Part shown: positions 27,227 to 36,314 of the stretch, in pieces
Layout: every line of letters begins with the position of its first letter
How positions within the stretch are numbered: position 1 is the first letter of the stretch
Assembly (NCBI RefSeq): GCF_014651495.1
Contig: NZ_BMWZ01000009.1
Span: 1 to 64,000, forward strand
Source of the DNA: Algibacter mikhailovii
GTDB lineage: Bacteria; Bacteroidota; Bacteroidia; Flavobacteriales; Flavobacteriaceae
Reading direction: 5' to 3'
Length of the DNA: 64,000 nt
Notes under the pieces: model-generated
The model's input: only the letters and a program-made list of their open reading frames with translations
What the model was told of the DNA's origin: nothing
Databases searched by the model: none
Made by a program: the position numbers and the translations under genes

Positions 27227-27594
27227 TATGAATTCAAAATTTTTTGAAGTAAAAGGTTTGTCTTTTTAACTTCAAAAATGAAATGTTTCAAACTATTTAC
27301 AATACAAATAGACGGAATTCTTCTAAGCAGTTCAAACAATTTTGATATGTTTAACAGTCTATAAGCATACTTTAATCTTTCCTTAGGAAACCTATGGGTA
27401 GTTTGTTAATTTTTTAAGAAAATTAATCGCCTTATACTATTATTCAAACCAGAGACTTCTAAAATCAAGGTGCATTCTATCGATAACCAAAATTGAAATT
27501 AAACCTTAAATCTCTAGCATGGTCTAATTGTAATATTTTTAACATTACTTAATCAAATTAGTAATTATATTTAACGAAAACTAATCATTAAACT
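27227..27594. other. AT-rich gap ahead of the MG2/plug gene
   Basis: About 370 bases with no convincing reading frame, RNA gene or strong hairpin. The best promoter-like word is TATATTTA near the right end, one mismatch from TAnnTTTG. Confidence 0.3.
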
Positions 27595-30063
27595 GTGGTT
27601 AAAAAAGTCATACTAAGTTTTTCTATAGTCTTATTTTTATCCTTTACTATAATTAGTAATTTTAAAGAACTCGTCCTTCGCAAGCTACTTAACTATACTG
27701 ACAATTACCCCGAAAAAATATACGTACATACAGATAAACCCTATTACACCATAGGTGATGATATTTGGTTCACCGCGTATCTATTGAATGGAATAACGCA
27801 TAGAAACACAGAAAAAAGTAGAATTATTTATGTTGAATTAATTGATTCAAATAATAATATCATTGATAAAAGACAACTTTATACGAGTGAAATTAGTGTC
27901 TCAGGTGATTTCAAAATAGAAAAAAATTGGAGATCTGGTAATTACCTTTTAAGAGCTTATACAAACTATATGATCAATCAGGATTCCGATTATTTCTTTC
28001 AATCTGAAATCTTTATCTGGAATTTGAAAGAAACAGACGCAACGTGGAATCACACTGATGACAAAAACAACGACACGAGTTCAAATACCTCTTTAACTTC
28101 AAAACCAGAAATTAAATTTTATCCTGAAGGCGGAAATTTAATTGCGGGTATGTTTTGCAAAGTAGCCATACAAGTAAAAGATAAAAATAATAGAAACATT
28201 GCCATTCAGGGGACTATTAAAGACGTTGACAACAAAGAAATCTGCTTTTTTAAAACAGCAGATTTTGGCTTAGGTCAAATTAACATCAACCCAGTGCAAG
28301 GCAAAACTTATTACGCCAGCGTTTTTATTAATAATGAAGAAATAAAGTACCCTTTACCAAAAGCATTGCCTTCTGGGCATGGCCTTAGTATTATAAACCA
28401 TGGCAATCAAATCATAATTAAAGTAAGTTCCAATAGTCCAATTGGATTAAAAAACACTTTTCTACTGGGACACCAAAGAGGCCAAGTTATTTTCGAAAAA
28501 TTCGCATCCGAAAACCAATCAGAATATCTCGTAAAACTTAATACGGATATAATTCCTGATGGTGTTTCTAATTTTACACTATTTGACAACAACGGAAAGC
28601 CAGTAAGCGAAAGACTTGTTTTCATTGACAACCCAAATAATGAGGTAACGGTTAATACTTCTTTGAACAAAAGCAGCTTAACAACAAGAGAAAAAGTCAC
28701 CATGACTATAGACCTTAAAGACAATAACGACTTACCGTTAAAAGGAAATTTATCAATGGCTATTGCAGACATTGATGCTATTGAACATAGCAGTACAGCT
28801 GAAAATATTAAAACTTACCTGTTACTAAATTCTGATTTAAGAGGCACCATAGAAAACCCAGGGTACTTTTTCGAGAAAAATGACGATGTAAAAAGGCGCT
28901 ATTTATTGGATTTAATTATGCTTACCCATGGATGGCGAAGGTTTAAATGGACAGATTTGCTTTATGGTAATACTATTAATACCAATTATGCGCCAGAAAA
29001 AGGCATCTTTATCTCAGGGCACACTAATGCTTTAAAAGGCGATAAACAAAGAATATCTGCAGCAACACGAATTACATTAATGGATAAGTTCCCTTATCAA
29101 AAAGAAGAACAAAGTGACCAAAATGGCAATTTTAAGTTTGGTCCTTATGTTTTTGCCGACTCGCTCCCCATTATCCTAGAAGCTAGAGTAAAAGACTTCA
29201 AATCTGACGATGACGAAAAGAATAGGTTTGTTTCTATTTTTCTAAACGAATCAGTTAATAAGAGTCCTGACGTAAAAAAGGATATAGTCCTCAAAAGTTT
29301 CTTAGAAGACAGTATTAAAATAAACAACTTTCTAAACCAATCTAAAAAAATTTCCATTCTAGACTCCTTATTTATAGAAAATGCCACACGCCTTGATCAA
29401 ATAGTAATTAAAGCTAGAAAAAAAACTGAAGAAGAATTACGAAACCAAGAACTAAATTCAAGAACCACTTATGGCAGTCCTAGCAATAGAATAGACATGT
29501 CTGACTTAGAAAATCAAAGGTCCCGGTCTATAATTGATTTACTAAACATGCTACCCGGTGTTACTGCTTTCAACAACACAGTCTCTATTAGAAACCAAGG
29601 TACTCCCAATATAATAATTGATGGCATGCCTGGAAACTTAGATGATATTTTATTCATGACTGGAGAGGATGTCGATTTTATAGATGTTCTAAAGGGCGCC
29701 AATGCAAACATGTTTAGCAATGCGGCAAATGGTGTCATTGTGATACACACGCGAACAGGATCTTTTGACAAAAACATGAATGTAAAACGAAAACCCGGAA
29801 TTATCAATTTTAATGCTAAAGGGTTTTATACGGCTCGAGAATTTTATACTCCTGATCATGATAAGGCGTTTGAAGACATCACCAGACAAGATATTAGGAC
29901 CACATTGCATTGGGAGCCTAGAGTCATATTATCTGAAGAATCAAACAAAGCTTCAATATCTTTTTATACTTCTGATAAAAAAAGTAACTATGGCATTAAA
30001 ATAGAAGGTATAACCAATACAGGTATTCCTTTTTGTCATTTATCTACATTTGAAGTCAAATAA
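27595..30063 (+). CDS. MG2-like protein with an isolated TonB-plug-like domain
   Basis: This 822-residue protein starts with GTG. A hydrophobic N-terminal segment (about 5-22) is followed by an MG2/macroglobulin-like region (from about 40, EKIYVHTDKPYYTIGDDIWF). Further beta domains continue to about 620. Near 640-735 is a TonB-receptor plug-like domain (RSIIDLLNMLPGVTAF, then NIIIDGMPGNLDDI and NAANGVIVIHTRTG). Only about 90 residues follow, too few for a 22-strand barrel, so the plug is alone. This layout is known in Bacteroidota proteins of unclear function. It is followed by a barrel-like gene. Confidence 0.78.
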   Translation: MVKKVILSFSIVLFLSFTIISNFKELVLRKLLNYTDNYPEKIYVHTDKPYYTIGDDIWFTAYLLNGITHRNTEKSRIIYVELIDSNNNIIDKRQLYTSEISVSGDFKIEKNWRSGNYLLRAYTNYMINQDSDYFFQSEIFIWNLKETDATWNHTDDKNNDTSSNTSLTSKPEIKFYPEGGNLIAGMFCKVAIQVKDKNNRNIAIQGTIKDVDNKEICFFKTADFGLGQININPVQGKTYYASVFINNEEIKYPLPKALPSGHGLSIINHGNQIIIKVSSNSPIGLKNTFLLGHQRGQVIFEKFASENQSEYLVKLNTDIIPDGVSNFTLFDNNGKPVSERLVFIDNPNNEVTVNTSLNKSSLTTREKVTMTIDLKDNNDLPLKGNLSMAIADIDAIEHSSTAENIKTYLLLNSDLRGTIENPGYFFEKNDDVKRRYLLDLIMLTHGWRRFKWTDLLYGNTINTNYAPEKGIFISGHTNALKGDKQRISAATRITLMDKFPYQKEEQSDQNGNFKFGPYVFADSLPIILEARVKDFKSDDDEKNRFVSIFLNESVNKSPDVKKDIVLKSFLEDSIKINNFLNQSKKISILDSLFIENATRLDQIVIKARKKTEEELRNQELNSRTTYGSPSNRIDMSDLENQRSRSIIDLLNMLPGVTAFNNTVSIRNQGTPNIIIDGMPGNLDDILFMTGEDVDFIDVLKGANANMFSNAANGVIVIHTRTGSFDKNMNVKRKPGIINFNAKGFYTAREFYTPDHDKAFEDITRQDIRTTLHWEPRVILSEESNKASISFYTSDKKSNYGIKIEGITNTGIPFCHLSTFEVK

Positions 30064-30279
30064 GAAAGTAGCGTATTAGATTTAAAAATTCTCTAGGCCT
30101 AAACTCAAAAAAATGATTATATAATTTATTGACTTAAGGACATTATTTTGTCCGGCATTTTTAAAACGCTCTTGAAAGGTAATGGCAATAATACTGACCT
30201 ATTTAAAACCACATTAAATCAATAAACTTTGTGTGGTCATAAATAATAAATTGGTAACTCTTTAAATTATCAGTTTCTG

Positions 30280-30287
30280 TACTTTTG
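30280..30287 (+). promoter_or_regulatory. -7 word just ahead of the start codon at 30292
   Basis: TACTTTTG is an exact TAnnTTTG word. It ends only 4 bases before the ATG at 30292, which would give a leaderless or nearly leaderless message. No good TTG is at the usual distance (nearest at 30251-30253, spacer 26). Confidence 0.35.
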
Positions 30288-30291
30288 CTTA

Positions 30292-31515
30292 ATGCCTAAA
30301 TCTATTTTAATTGTTCTGAGCTATCTATACTGCACCATGAGTCTGGGGCAAACAAAAGTTAGGGATAGTGTATTTATAAAAAATGGTATTGAAAACCCTA
30401 GCCTCTTAACCACGCATAGTTTTGGAATTTTCAGTTCTAGAATAAACACAAACTTCAAGAGAGAAACCCCAAACAAAAACACATTTACTTTTACAATAAC
30501 TAGCGGAAACAATTTTCAGCCGTTGGTTACAGCTTATATTCCGAAGGATCCTACTATAAGAGCTCAATTTAAACAAACACCTTGGAACAAAAGAAAATTC
30601 AATTTTATTGACCAGCAAAGTACGCCAGCTGAAACTATGACTATTGTAATTGATGCTGTCATAAAAGAATTTAGATTTGGCTATAGTTTAGCCATTGCTA
30701 AAAAACAAGAATTAACTGTAAACCTGCGTTCTTATCTAATTACAAAAGGTAAATACCCATTTACTATATTCACAAGCGATGAAACTATTGAGTGGTTCCA
30801 TAGCAACATTAATGGTGGTGAAGATCCATTTGGCAGGCGCTACTATGGTCTCAACCAAGTTAATTTCAAATATACAGATAGAAATGAAAGAACGCTTGAA
30901 CTGCATCAGAAAGATTTTTTTGTAGGTGGTATTGAATTTAGCCATTATTACTATCCCGAGCTATCTATAAATAAAACCAGTAATCTGTTTTTTAATTTTG
31001 GCAGTCACTTAGGTATTAATACTTCTAGTTATAATACTTCCCTTGATTTTGGAATATCGCTAAATGCCTTAAAACAGATTTACCTAAAAAACAATTATGA
31101 GCTCAATATGGCTTTGGGAGGAAATGTATTACGCAAAAACCTTATCGATTTTAAAGAAGTTATTGACTTTGGAAATAACCCCTATTTAGGCACCGCAGAA
31201 GGGCATATTGAAATCACCAAATACACTAAAAAGGGACATTTTAACGCATTAGGATTTAATTATCAAATCCAATCGAGCTACAACAAAAAGGAAGAAGCGA
31301 ATTACTACAGATTAACGGGCAATTGGAAGGAAATAAATGGCCATTGGGAAACTGGCATTTCTACATTATATCGCCCATTATCCAATTGGAGTTTCATATA
31401 TACCTATGGCTCAAATAAAATTCAATTCTCATTATACTTCAAAGAGGACTTTCAAGTCAATAATGCACCTGACTTTCAGGTAGGCAGTCACATAAAATTT
31501 CCATTATTCAATTAA
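30292..31515 (+). CDS. Predicted outer-membrane beta-barrel protein of unknown function
   Basis: This 407-residue secreted protein has a signal peptide (about 1-19, ending SLG before QT). It is followed by many amphipathic strands with aromatic girdles (for example NLFFNFGSHLGINTSSYN and WSFIYTYGSNKIQFSLYF). The chain ends near KFPLFN. I recognise no named family. It sits 228 bases after the MG2/plug gene on the same strand and could be its partner, but that is speculation. Confidence 0.55.
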   Translation: MPKSILIVLSYLYCTMSLGQTKVRDSVFIKNGIENPSLLTTHSFGIFSSRINTNFKRETPNKNTFTFTITSGNNFQPLVTAYIPKDPTIRAQFKQTPWNKRKFNFIDQQSTPAETMTIVIDAVIKEFRFGYSLAIAKKQELTVNLRSYLITKGKYPFTIFTSDETIEWFHSNINGGEDPFGRRYYGLNQVNFKYTDRNERTLELHQKDFFVGGIEFSHYYYPELSINKTSNLFFNFGSHLGINTSSYNTSLDFGISLNALKQIYLKNNYELNMALGGNVLRKNLIDFKEVIDFGNNPYLGTAEGHIEITKYTKKGHFNALGFNYQIQSSYNKKEEANYYRLTGNWKEINGHWETGISTLYRPLSNWSFIYTYGSNKIQFSLYFKEDFQVNNAPDFQVGSHIKFPLFN

Positions 31516-31627
31516 CACCTCTTAATTATCGCTTCTTTAATTGTTAAGTTTCCGTTAAAATAAAACGGGGCTTTAAACCTTTTCTAAATCGCAAAGTCCT
31601 ACTATCAAATAATTTAAATACAATACA

Positions 31628-32092
31628 ATGAAAAAAATAATATTGATTGCGATAGCTTTTTTAGGATTACAAGCTATGGCCCAAGAACCCAAAAAAGAAG
31701 GGAGAAAACATCACAGTAAAATGATCAAGGACCTCTCTGCTGAGCAAATAGCAACTTTAAAGACAAAAAAAATGGTTCTTTTTCTTGATTTGAATGAGAC
31801 TCAACAAGGAAAAATACAAGCCATCAATTTAGAAAATGCTACAAAAAGAAAAGCTATGATGGCAGAACATAAGGCGAAAAAGGAAAATGGCACTGCAGAA
31901 AAACCGACTAATGAAGAACGTTACGCCATGGCCATATCAAAACTAGATCATAAAATTGCCATGAAAGCCAAGATGAAAGACATTTTAAATAAAGAGCAAT
32001 ATACGAAATGGGAAAGAGCCCAAATGCAAATTGCTAAAAATGAAAACAGAAAAAGGCATGGCTCTAATAAGGGCTCAAAACAAAAAAGTTAG
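31628..32092 (+). CDS. Small secreted Lys- and Met-rich protein, DUF4890/Spy-like
   Basis: This 154-residue protein has a signal peptide (about 1-18, ending AMA). The mature part is helical and basic, with many Lys and Met (KDLSAEQIATLKTKKMVLFL, LDHKIAMKAKMKDILNKEQY). The heptad-like spacing resembles Spy/CpxP chaperones and the DUF4890 group common in Bacteroidota. It is probably periplasmic and stress-linked, by analogy only. A strong terminator follows, shared with the convergent hemL operon. Confidence 0.6.
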   Translation: MKKIILIAIAFLGLQAMAQEPKKEGRKHHSKMIKDLSAEQIATLKTKKMVLFLDLNETQQGKIQAINLENATKRKAMMAEHKAKKENGTAEKPTNEERYAMAISKLDHKIAMKAKMKDILNKEQYTKWERAQMQIAKNENRKRHGSNKGSKQKS

Positions 32093-32103
32093 TTTAGTTA
32101 GTT
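32087..32103 (-). repeat. 17-base copy of the AACTAACT repeat, inverted
   Basis: AGTTAGTTTAGTTAGTT at 32087-32103 is the exact reverse complement of 27201-27217. It spans the stop codon of the small secreted gene. Confidence 0.55.
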
Positions 32104-32123
32104 GATTATAGTTGTTTGATGAG

Positions 32124-32156
32124 AAACGCATTTCTGGAATCCAGAAATGCGTTTTT
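32124..32156. terminator. Bidirectional terminator between convergent genes
   Basis: Arms AAACGCATTTCTGG (32124-32137) and CCAGAAATGCGTTT (32141-32154) form a perfect 14-base stem with a 3-base loop, flanked by T and A runs. It can stop both the plus-strand gene at 31628 and the minus-strand hemL operon. Confidence 0.92.
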
Positions 32157-32160
32157 ATTT

Positions 32161-33447
32161 TTATAATCTTTTTGAAACCTTAGCGATGGCATTAATTGTA
32201 AAATCTAAATCTTCATAAGTCAAAGCATCCGTGATAAACCAAGTTTCAAAAGCACTGGGTGCTATGTAAACGCCCTCCTCTAACAGGCCGTGAAAAAACG
32301 TTTTAAAAGTGTCGTTATTTCCTTTTGCCGCAGTATCAAAATCTATGACTTCTCCTTCATCAAAATGAACAGAAATCATAGAGCCAACCCTATTAATGGT
32401 ATGCACAATCCCATTTTCATTTAGAACCCTTGCTATACCCTCATTTAAATAAGCCGTTTTTTCCGCTAGTCTATTGAACACCTCTGCATCACTATTTAAT
32501 TCGGCTAGCATCGCCAAACCAGCAGCCATTGCCAAAGGGTTTCCGCTTAAAGTTCCGGCTTGATAAACAGGACCTAAAGGAGCTAAATGATTCATTATTT
32601 CGTTTCTAGCTGCAAATGCTCCAACAGGCAAACCACCTCCTATTACTTTTCCAAAACACACAATATCCGCAGTAATACCATAGAGTTCTTGAGCGCCACC
32701 TTTAGATAATCTAAATCCAGTCATAACCTCATCGAAAATCAATAAGATATCATTGGCGTCGCACAGCGTTCTCAAACCTTCCAAAAAACCTTTTTTTGGC
32801 GGAATACAGCCCATATTACCCGCCACTGGTTCTATAATAATACAGGCAATCTCATGCTTATTTGCTTCAATAAGTTCGGCTACATTTTCTAAATCGTTGT
32901 ATCTCGCTAAAAGTGTATCTTTTGCTGTGCCTTTAGTAACACCTGGGCTGTTAGGCGTTCCAAAAGTACTCGCACCACTACCGGCTTGAATTAAAAACGA
33001 ATCCGAATGACCATGATAGCAACCTGCAAACTTTATAATTTTGTCTTTTCCTGAAAACCCTCTTGCTAAACGCACTGCGCTCATACAGGCTTCTGTACCA
33101 GAATTAACAAAACGAATCTTTTCAATGTTAGGCACCATAGAAACAGCCAAATCAGCAATTTGCGTTTCAATTTCGGTTGGCATTCCAAAGGATGTTCCTT
33201 TTTTCGCTTTTTCAATCACGGCATCAACCACTGGCTTATGAGCATGCCCCAAGATCATTGGGCCCCAAGAATTTATATAATCTATTAAGCGATTACCATC
33301 TTCATCGTACAAATACGCGCCCTTAGCCTCTTTAACAAAAATTGGTGTGCCGCCCACACCTTTAAATGCTCTGACCGGTGAATTCACGCCACCCGGAATA
33401 ACCTTTTCTGCCTCAGCAAATAAAGCGCTACTTCTTTTATAAATCAT
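32161..33447 (-). CDS. hemL: Glutamate-1-semialdehyde 2,1-aminomutase
   Basis: This 428-residue PLP enzyme turns glutamate-1-semialdehyde into 5-aminolevulinate in the C5 haem pathway. The PLP lysine is Lys267 in [18 protein letters not shown]. Also visible are [12 protein letters not shown] (17-28), the gating-loop region [16 protein letters not shown] and the [10 protein letters not shown] motif. The length is standard. It is the last gene of a three-gene minus-strand operon (PLP enzyme, glucosaminidase, hemL) with gaps of only 4 and 8 bases, an unusual grouping that may reflect a housekeeping transcript. Confidence 0.96.
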   Translation of the reverse strand: MIYKRSSALFAEAEKVIPGGVNSPVRAFKGVGGTPIFVKEAKGAYLYDEDGNRLIDYINSWGPMILGHAHKPVVDAVIEKAKKGTSFGMPTEIETQIADLAVSMVPNIEKIRFVNSGTEACMSAVRLARGFSGKDKIIKFAGCYHGHSDSFLIQAGSGASTFGTPNSPGVTKGTAKDTLLARYNDLENVAELIEANKHEIACIIIEPVAGNMGCIPPKKGFLEGLRTLCDANDILLIFDEVMTGFRLSKGGAQELYGITADIVCFGKVIGGGLPVGAFAARNEIMNHLAPLGPVYQAGTLSGNPLAMAAGLAMLAELNSDAEVFNRLAEKTAYLNEGIARVLNENGIVHTINRVGSMISVHFDEGEVIDFDTAAKGNNDTFKTFFHGLLEEGVYIAPSAFETWFITDALTYEDLDFTINAIAKVSKRL

Positions 33448-33455
33448 TAAATATA

Positions 33456-34259
33456 TTAGTTTTTAGATGTTGGCCGCACGACTAATACTTGTCCAATTCC
33501 TATGGCAGTGCCGCTTAAACCATTCATGTTTTGAAGTTCTTTAACAGTAATATTATATTTTCTTGAAATAGAATACAAAGTATCTCCTTTCACAACTTTA
33601 TACACATTGCTATCTGAAGCTGTAGGCGATTGATGCTTCACATATTCATCTCCTAAAACTGCTTTATCATACTCATATAGCTCGTATTTCTCAATCAAAT
33701 TAATAAGTTTCTGTGGGTATTTTCTATCTGTAGCATAACCAGCAGACTTCAACCCTTTAGCCCAACTTTTATAATCTTCTTGCCTTAAATCAAACAGTTT
33801 GGCATAGCGTGAACGCTCAGAAAGAAATAGCGAATGATCCCTATAGGAATATTTAGCATCAATATATTTACGGAAGCATTCTTGCTCCTCATCATCATCA
33901 TGATAAATTTTTGCACCAGTCCAATCATGACATTTTATACCAAAATGATTATTTGCTTTTTCAGCCAATCTACCCTGACCTGATCCCGATTCCAAAATTC
34001 CTTGAGCCAAACTAATACTGGCAGGTATTCCAAACAACTTCATTTCCTGTTGCGCCACATCTTTATGCAAAGCAATATAGCGTTCTGTAGCACTGGCGTA
34101 ATCTTCAGGTGTTTCCTTTACAGGTGGTTTGGGTTTAGCTACAGGCTTAGGTGATTCTTGTGTTTTCACAGTATTAGGAGCTTTACTGACAGCCGCCTTT
34201 TTTGATTTACAGCTGTAAACCAAGAGACCAATACACAATACTACAATTAATCTTTTCAT
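33456..34259 (-). CDS. Peptidoglycan glucosaminidase lipoprotein with LysM
   Basis: This is a 267-residue lipoprotein (lipobox VYSC, Cys17). A Pro/Lys-rich linker leads into a glucosaminidase (GH73-type) domain (about 50-195) with [20 protein letters not shown], which includes the likely catalytic Glu, and an [20 protein letters not shown] end. A LysM repeat follows at about 217-262 ([20 protein letters not shown]) and binds peptidoglycan. It should cut GlcNAc linkages of the wall from the periplasmic face. It starts 4 bases after the PLP enzyme and 8 bases before hemL. Confidence 0.9.
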   Translation of the reverse strand: MKRLIVVLCIGLLVYSCKSKKAAVSKAPNTVKTQESPKPVAKPKPPVKETPEDYASATERYIALHKDVAQQEMKLFGIPASISLAQGILESGSGQGRLAEKANNHFGIKCHDWTGAKIYHDDDEEQECFRKYIDAKYSYRDHSLFLSERSRYAKLFDLRQEDYKSWAKGLKSAGYATDRKYPQKLINLIEKYELYEYDKAVLGDEYVKHQSPTASDSNVYKVVKGDTLYSISRKYNITVKELQNMNGLSGTAIGIGQVLVVRPTSKN

Positions 34260-34263
34260 TGCT

Positions 34264-35175
34264 TTAAGTAATAATTATTGGTGAATGCTTCTTTAATAAC
34301 CTTGAATTCATACCCTCGATACCTTGAAGGCCACCGGTATGAATCGCCAAAATTTTTGAACCTTTTGAAAAATAATCTTTCTTTAATAAATCAAAGATAC
34401 CAAACATCATTTTTCCCGTATAAATAGGATCTAAAGGAATGTTATAATGCACCTTAAACTCATTAATAAACGCCACGAGTTCATCATTTATTTTAGCATA
34501 TCCACCAAAATGATAGTCAGTTATCAATGTCCAATTATTTTGCATTACAAATTTACTAATATCTTTTTGCATAAAGTCTCCTTTTAAGGCTGGAAAACCC
34601 AAAACTTGTTGACTAAGTTTTGAACAATTAATTAATCCTGAAATAGTTCCACCTGTTCCTACCGGACAACATATATAATCATAATCACTCGAAACATTCA
34701 TTAAAACCTCTTCACAACCCTTAACAGCCAATTCGTTGGTTCCACCTTCTGGAATGAGAAAAAAATCCCCAAAATCATGCTTTAACTCATTTATAAATGA
34801 TGCTGATGTTTTATTTCTGTATGCATCTCTAGTCACAAAATTGAACCGCATCCCATTTTTCTTGGCAAATTTTAAGGTAGCATTCCCATTGATTTTGTCT
34901 TTCAGTTCTTCACCCCGTATAACACCAATAGTTTCAAAACCCAGTTCAAAACCAGCAGCAGCAACGGCAGCAATATGATTGGAAAAAGCCCCGCCAAAAG
35001 TAAGTAACACCGTAATTCCTTTAGCCTTTGCTTCAAGCAAATTATATTTCAATTTCCTGTATTTATTTCCAGAAACAAAAGGATGAATTCTATCCTCACG
35101 CTTCATAGAAAGTTCTATAGAATTTAATTGGTGATTTATGGGCTGAATAATGCTGTTCTCAGGCTTAAATATCAT
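34264..35175 (-). CDS. ACC deaminase/D-cysteine desulfhydrase-family PLP enzyme
   Basis: This 303-residue enzyme of the fold-type II PLP family has the PLP lysine at Lys38 in SGNKYRKLKYNL. It also carries the conserved LTFGGAFSNHIAAVAAAG block and the PLP-phosphate region CCPVGTGGTISGL. The family includes 1-aminocyclopropane-1-carboxylate deaminase and D-cysteine desulfhydrase. The chain is somewhat shorter than the usual ACC deaminase (about 330-340), so D-cysteine desulfhydrase or another D-amino acid activity is as likely. It is first in the operon with the glucosaminidase and hemL. Confidence 0.85.
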   Translation of the reverse strand: MIFKPENSIIQPINHQLNSIELSMKREDRIHPFVSGNKYRKLKYNLLEAKAKGITVLLTFGGAFSNHIAAVAAAGFELGFETIGVIRGEELKDKINGNATLKFAKKNGMRFNFVTRDAYRNKTSASFINELKHDFGDFFLIPEGGTNELAVKGCEEVLMNVSSDYDYICCPVGTGGTISGLINCSKLSQQVLGFPALKGDFMQKDISKFVMQNNWTLITDYHFGGYAKINDELVAFINEFKVHYNIPLDPIYTGKMMFGIFDLLKKDYFSKGSKILAIHTGGLQGIEGMNSRLLKKHSPIIIT

Positions 35176-35398
35176 AATAACGAAGATACTTTAAAAAAAA
35201 AGACATCAATATCTCTTCCTGTGAATATTTACTAAACTGTACACTTGAATAAGTTTTTTTCCTAAAATTAGACTTAAGCAATAAAGCCTCTCACTTCGTA
35301 ATGACTTTTATTAACTCATACAATCTATGCTTTTGATTAGGGTGTTTTTCATAGAAAAATCAAAACTAATTGGTTTCAAAAATAAATCTAAATTGCTT

Positions 35399-35406
35399 TA
35401 TCTTTG
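35399..35406 (+). promoter_or_regulatory. -7 word just ahead of the DUF5522 gene
   Basis: TATCTTTG is an exact TAnnTTTG word ending 6 bases before the ATG at 35413, which again implies a very short leader. The nearest TTG (35370-35372) gives a long spacer of 26. Confidence 0.4.
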
Positions 35407-35412
35407 CAATTC

Positions 35413-35577
35413 ATGAAAAAGATTATCCCCGTTGAAGAAGGTGACTACTACCTTACACCAGAAGGTTACCGCTGTTTTACTGAGCAATATCATTTAAAAA
35501 GAGGTTACTGCTGCGAGAGTGGGTGCAGACATTGTCCTTATGGTTATAGTAAAAAAACCAACTCGTATAAAAAGTAA
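35413..35577 (+). CDS. DUF5522 small cysteine-rich protein
   Basis: This is a 54-residue protein. EEGDYYLTPEGYRCFTEQY is followed by LKRGYCCESGCRHCPYGY, which I recognise as DUF5522, small Bacteroidota proteins. Four Cys in the CC-x3-C-x2-C arrangement plus a His suggest a zinc or iron-sulphur site, but no cofactor is proven. The gene is complete, with ATG and TAA, and lies between the minus-strand PLP enzyme and the DUF4136 gene. It has an exact -7 word directly upstream. Its function is unknown. Confidence 0.85.
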   Translation: MKKIIPVEEGDYYLTPEGYRCFTEQYHLKRGYCCESGCRHCPYGYSKKTNSYKK

Positions 35578-35691
35578 AGTTAACAAGGTTTTATTTTTTT
35601 GGTATGATTGTTGTTACTTAAAACTCTATAACTCTTGTTTATAAAGGCCTTTATATTGCCTTTAATTATAAAAAACTAAATATCGTTTACT

Positions 35692-36264
35692 ATGAAATAT
35701 TTAATTAAAGCCTCTGCCCTTTTCTTTGTGTTCATTTTATCATACTCATGCAGTTCCGTTAGGGTGTCTGCAGATTACGATTCTAATGTAAACTTTAGTG
35801 AATACAAAACTTTTGCATTCTTTAAAACAGGTATTGACCGTGCCGAAATTAGTGACTTAGATAAACGCAGAATTTTAAGAGCAATCGAAACAGAACTTTT
35901 AAATAAAGGATTAACAAAATCTGAAAATCCAGATATTTTAGTAAGCTTATTCACAGCATCTCAACAACGTGTTGATGTTTACAACAACTACTGGGGATAC
36001 GGTGGTTGGGGCTGGGGAGGCTGGGGTCCTTATGGCGGATATTACGGTCCAGGATGGGGATGGGGTTGGAATAACCAACCTAGTGTTTCTACCAGTACCG
36101 AAGGCCAGTTATTTATAGACTTATTAGATGCGGATAAAAAAGAGCTTATTTGGCAAGGTCTAGGCACCGGTTATTTAACACGAAATATGGACAAAAAAGA
36201 TGCGCTTATCAAAGAATTTGTCACAAAAATAATGGCAAAGTATCCACCTGAACCGAAAAAGTAA
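35692..36264 (+). CDS. DUF4136 lipoprotein
   Basis: This is a 190-residue lipoprotein (lipobox SYSC, Cys20). VSADYDSNVNFSEYKTFAFF is the DUF4136 opening. The middle (about 100-128) is a Gly/Tyr/Trp-rich tract (YWGYGGWGWGGWGPYGGYYG), and a conserved end carries LDADKKELIWQG. It is probably an envelope lipoprotein of unknown function. A similar GY-rich lipoprotein is encoded at 59227, so the genome may carry a small family. It is convergent with the bestrophin gene. Confidence 0.85.
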   Translation: MKYLIKASALFFVFILSYSCSSVRVSADYDSNVNFSEYKTFAFFKTGIDRAEISDLDKRRILRAIETELLNKGLTKSENPDILVSLFTASQQRVDVYNNYWGYGGWGWGGWGPYGGYYGPGWGWGWNNQPSVSTSTEGQLFIDLLDADKKELIWQGLGTGYLTRNMDKKDALIKEFVTKIMAKYPPEPKK

Positions 36265-36305
36265 ATTAAAAGAGTCCATTTTCTAAATCAACCTTTTTAA
36301 TTTAC
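36261..36305. terminator. Possible AT-only terminator hairpin between convergent genes
   Basis: GTAAATTAAAA (36261-36271) and TTTTAATTTAC (36295-36305) are perfect 11-base inverted arms with a 23-base loop, starting within the DUF4136 stop codon. The stem is A/T only and so weak. Confidence 0.35.
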
Positions 36306-36314
36306 ATAACTAAT

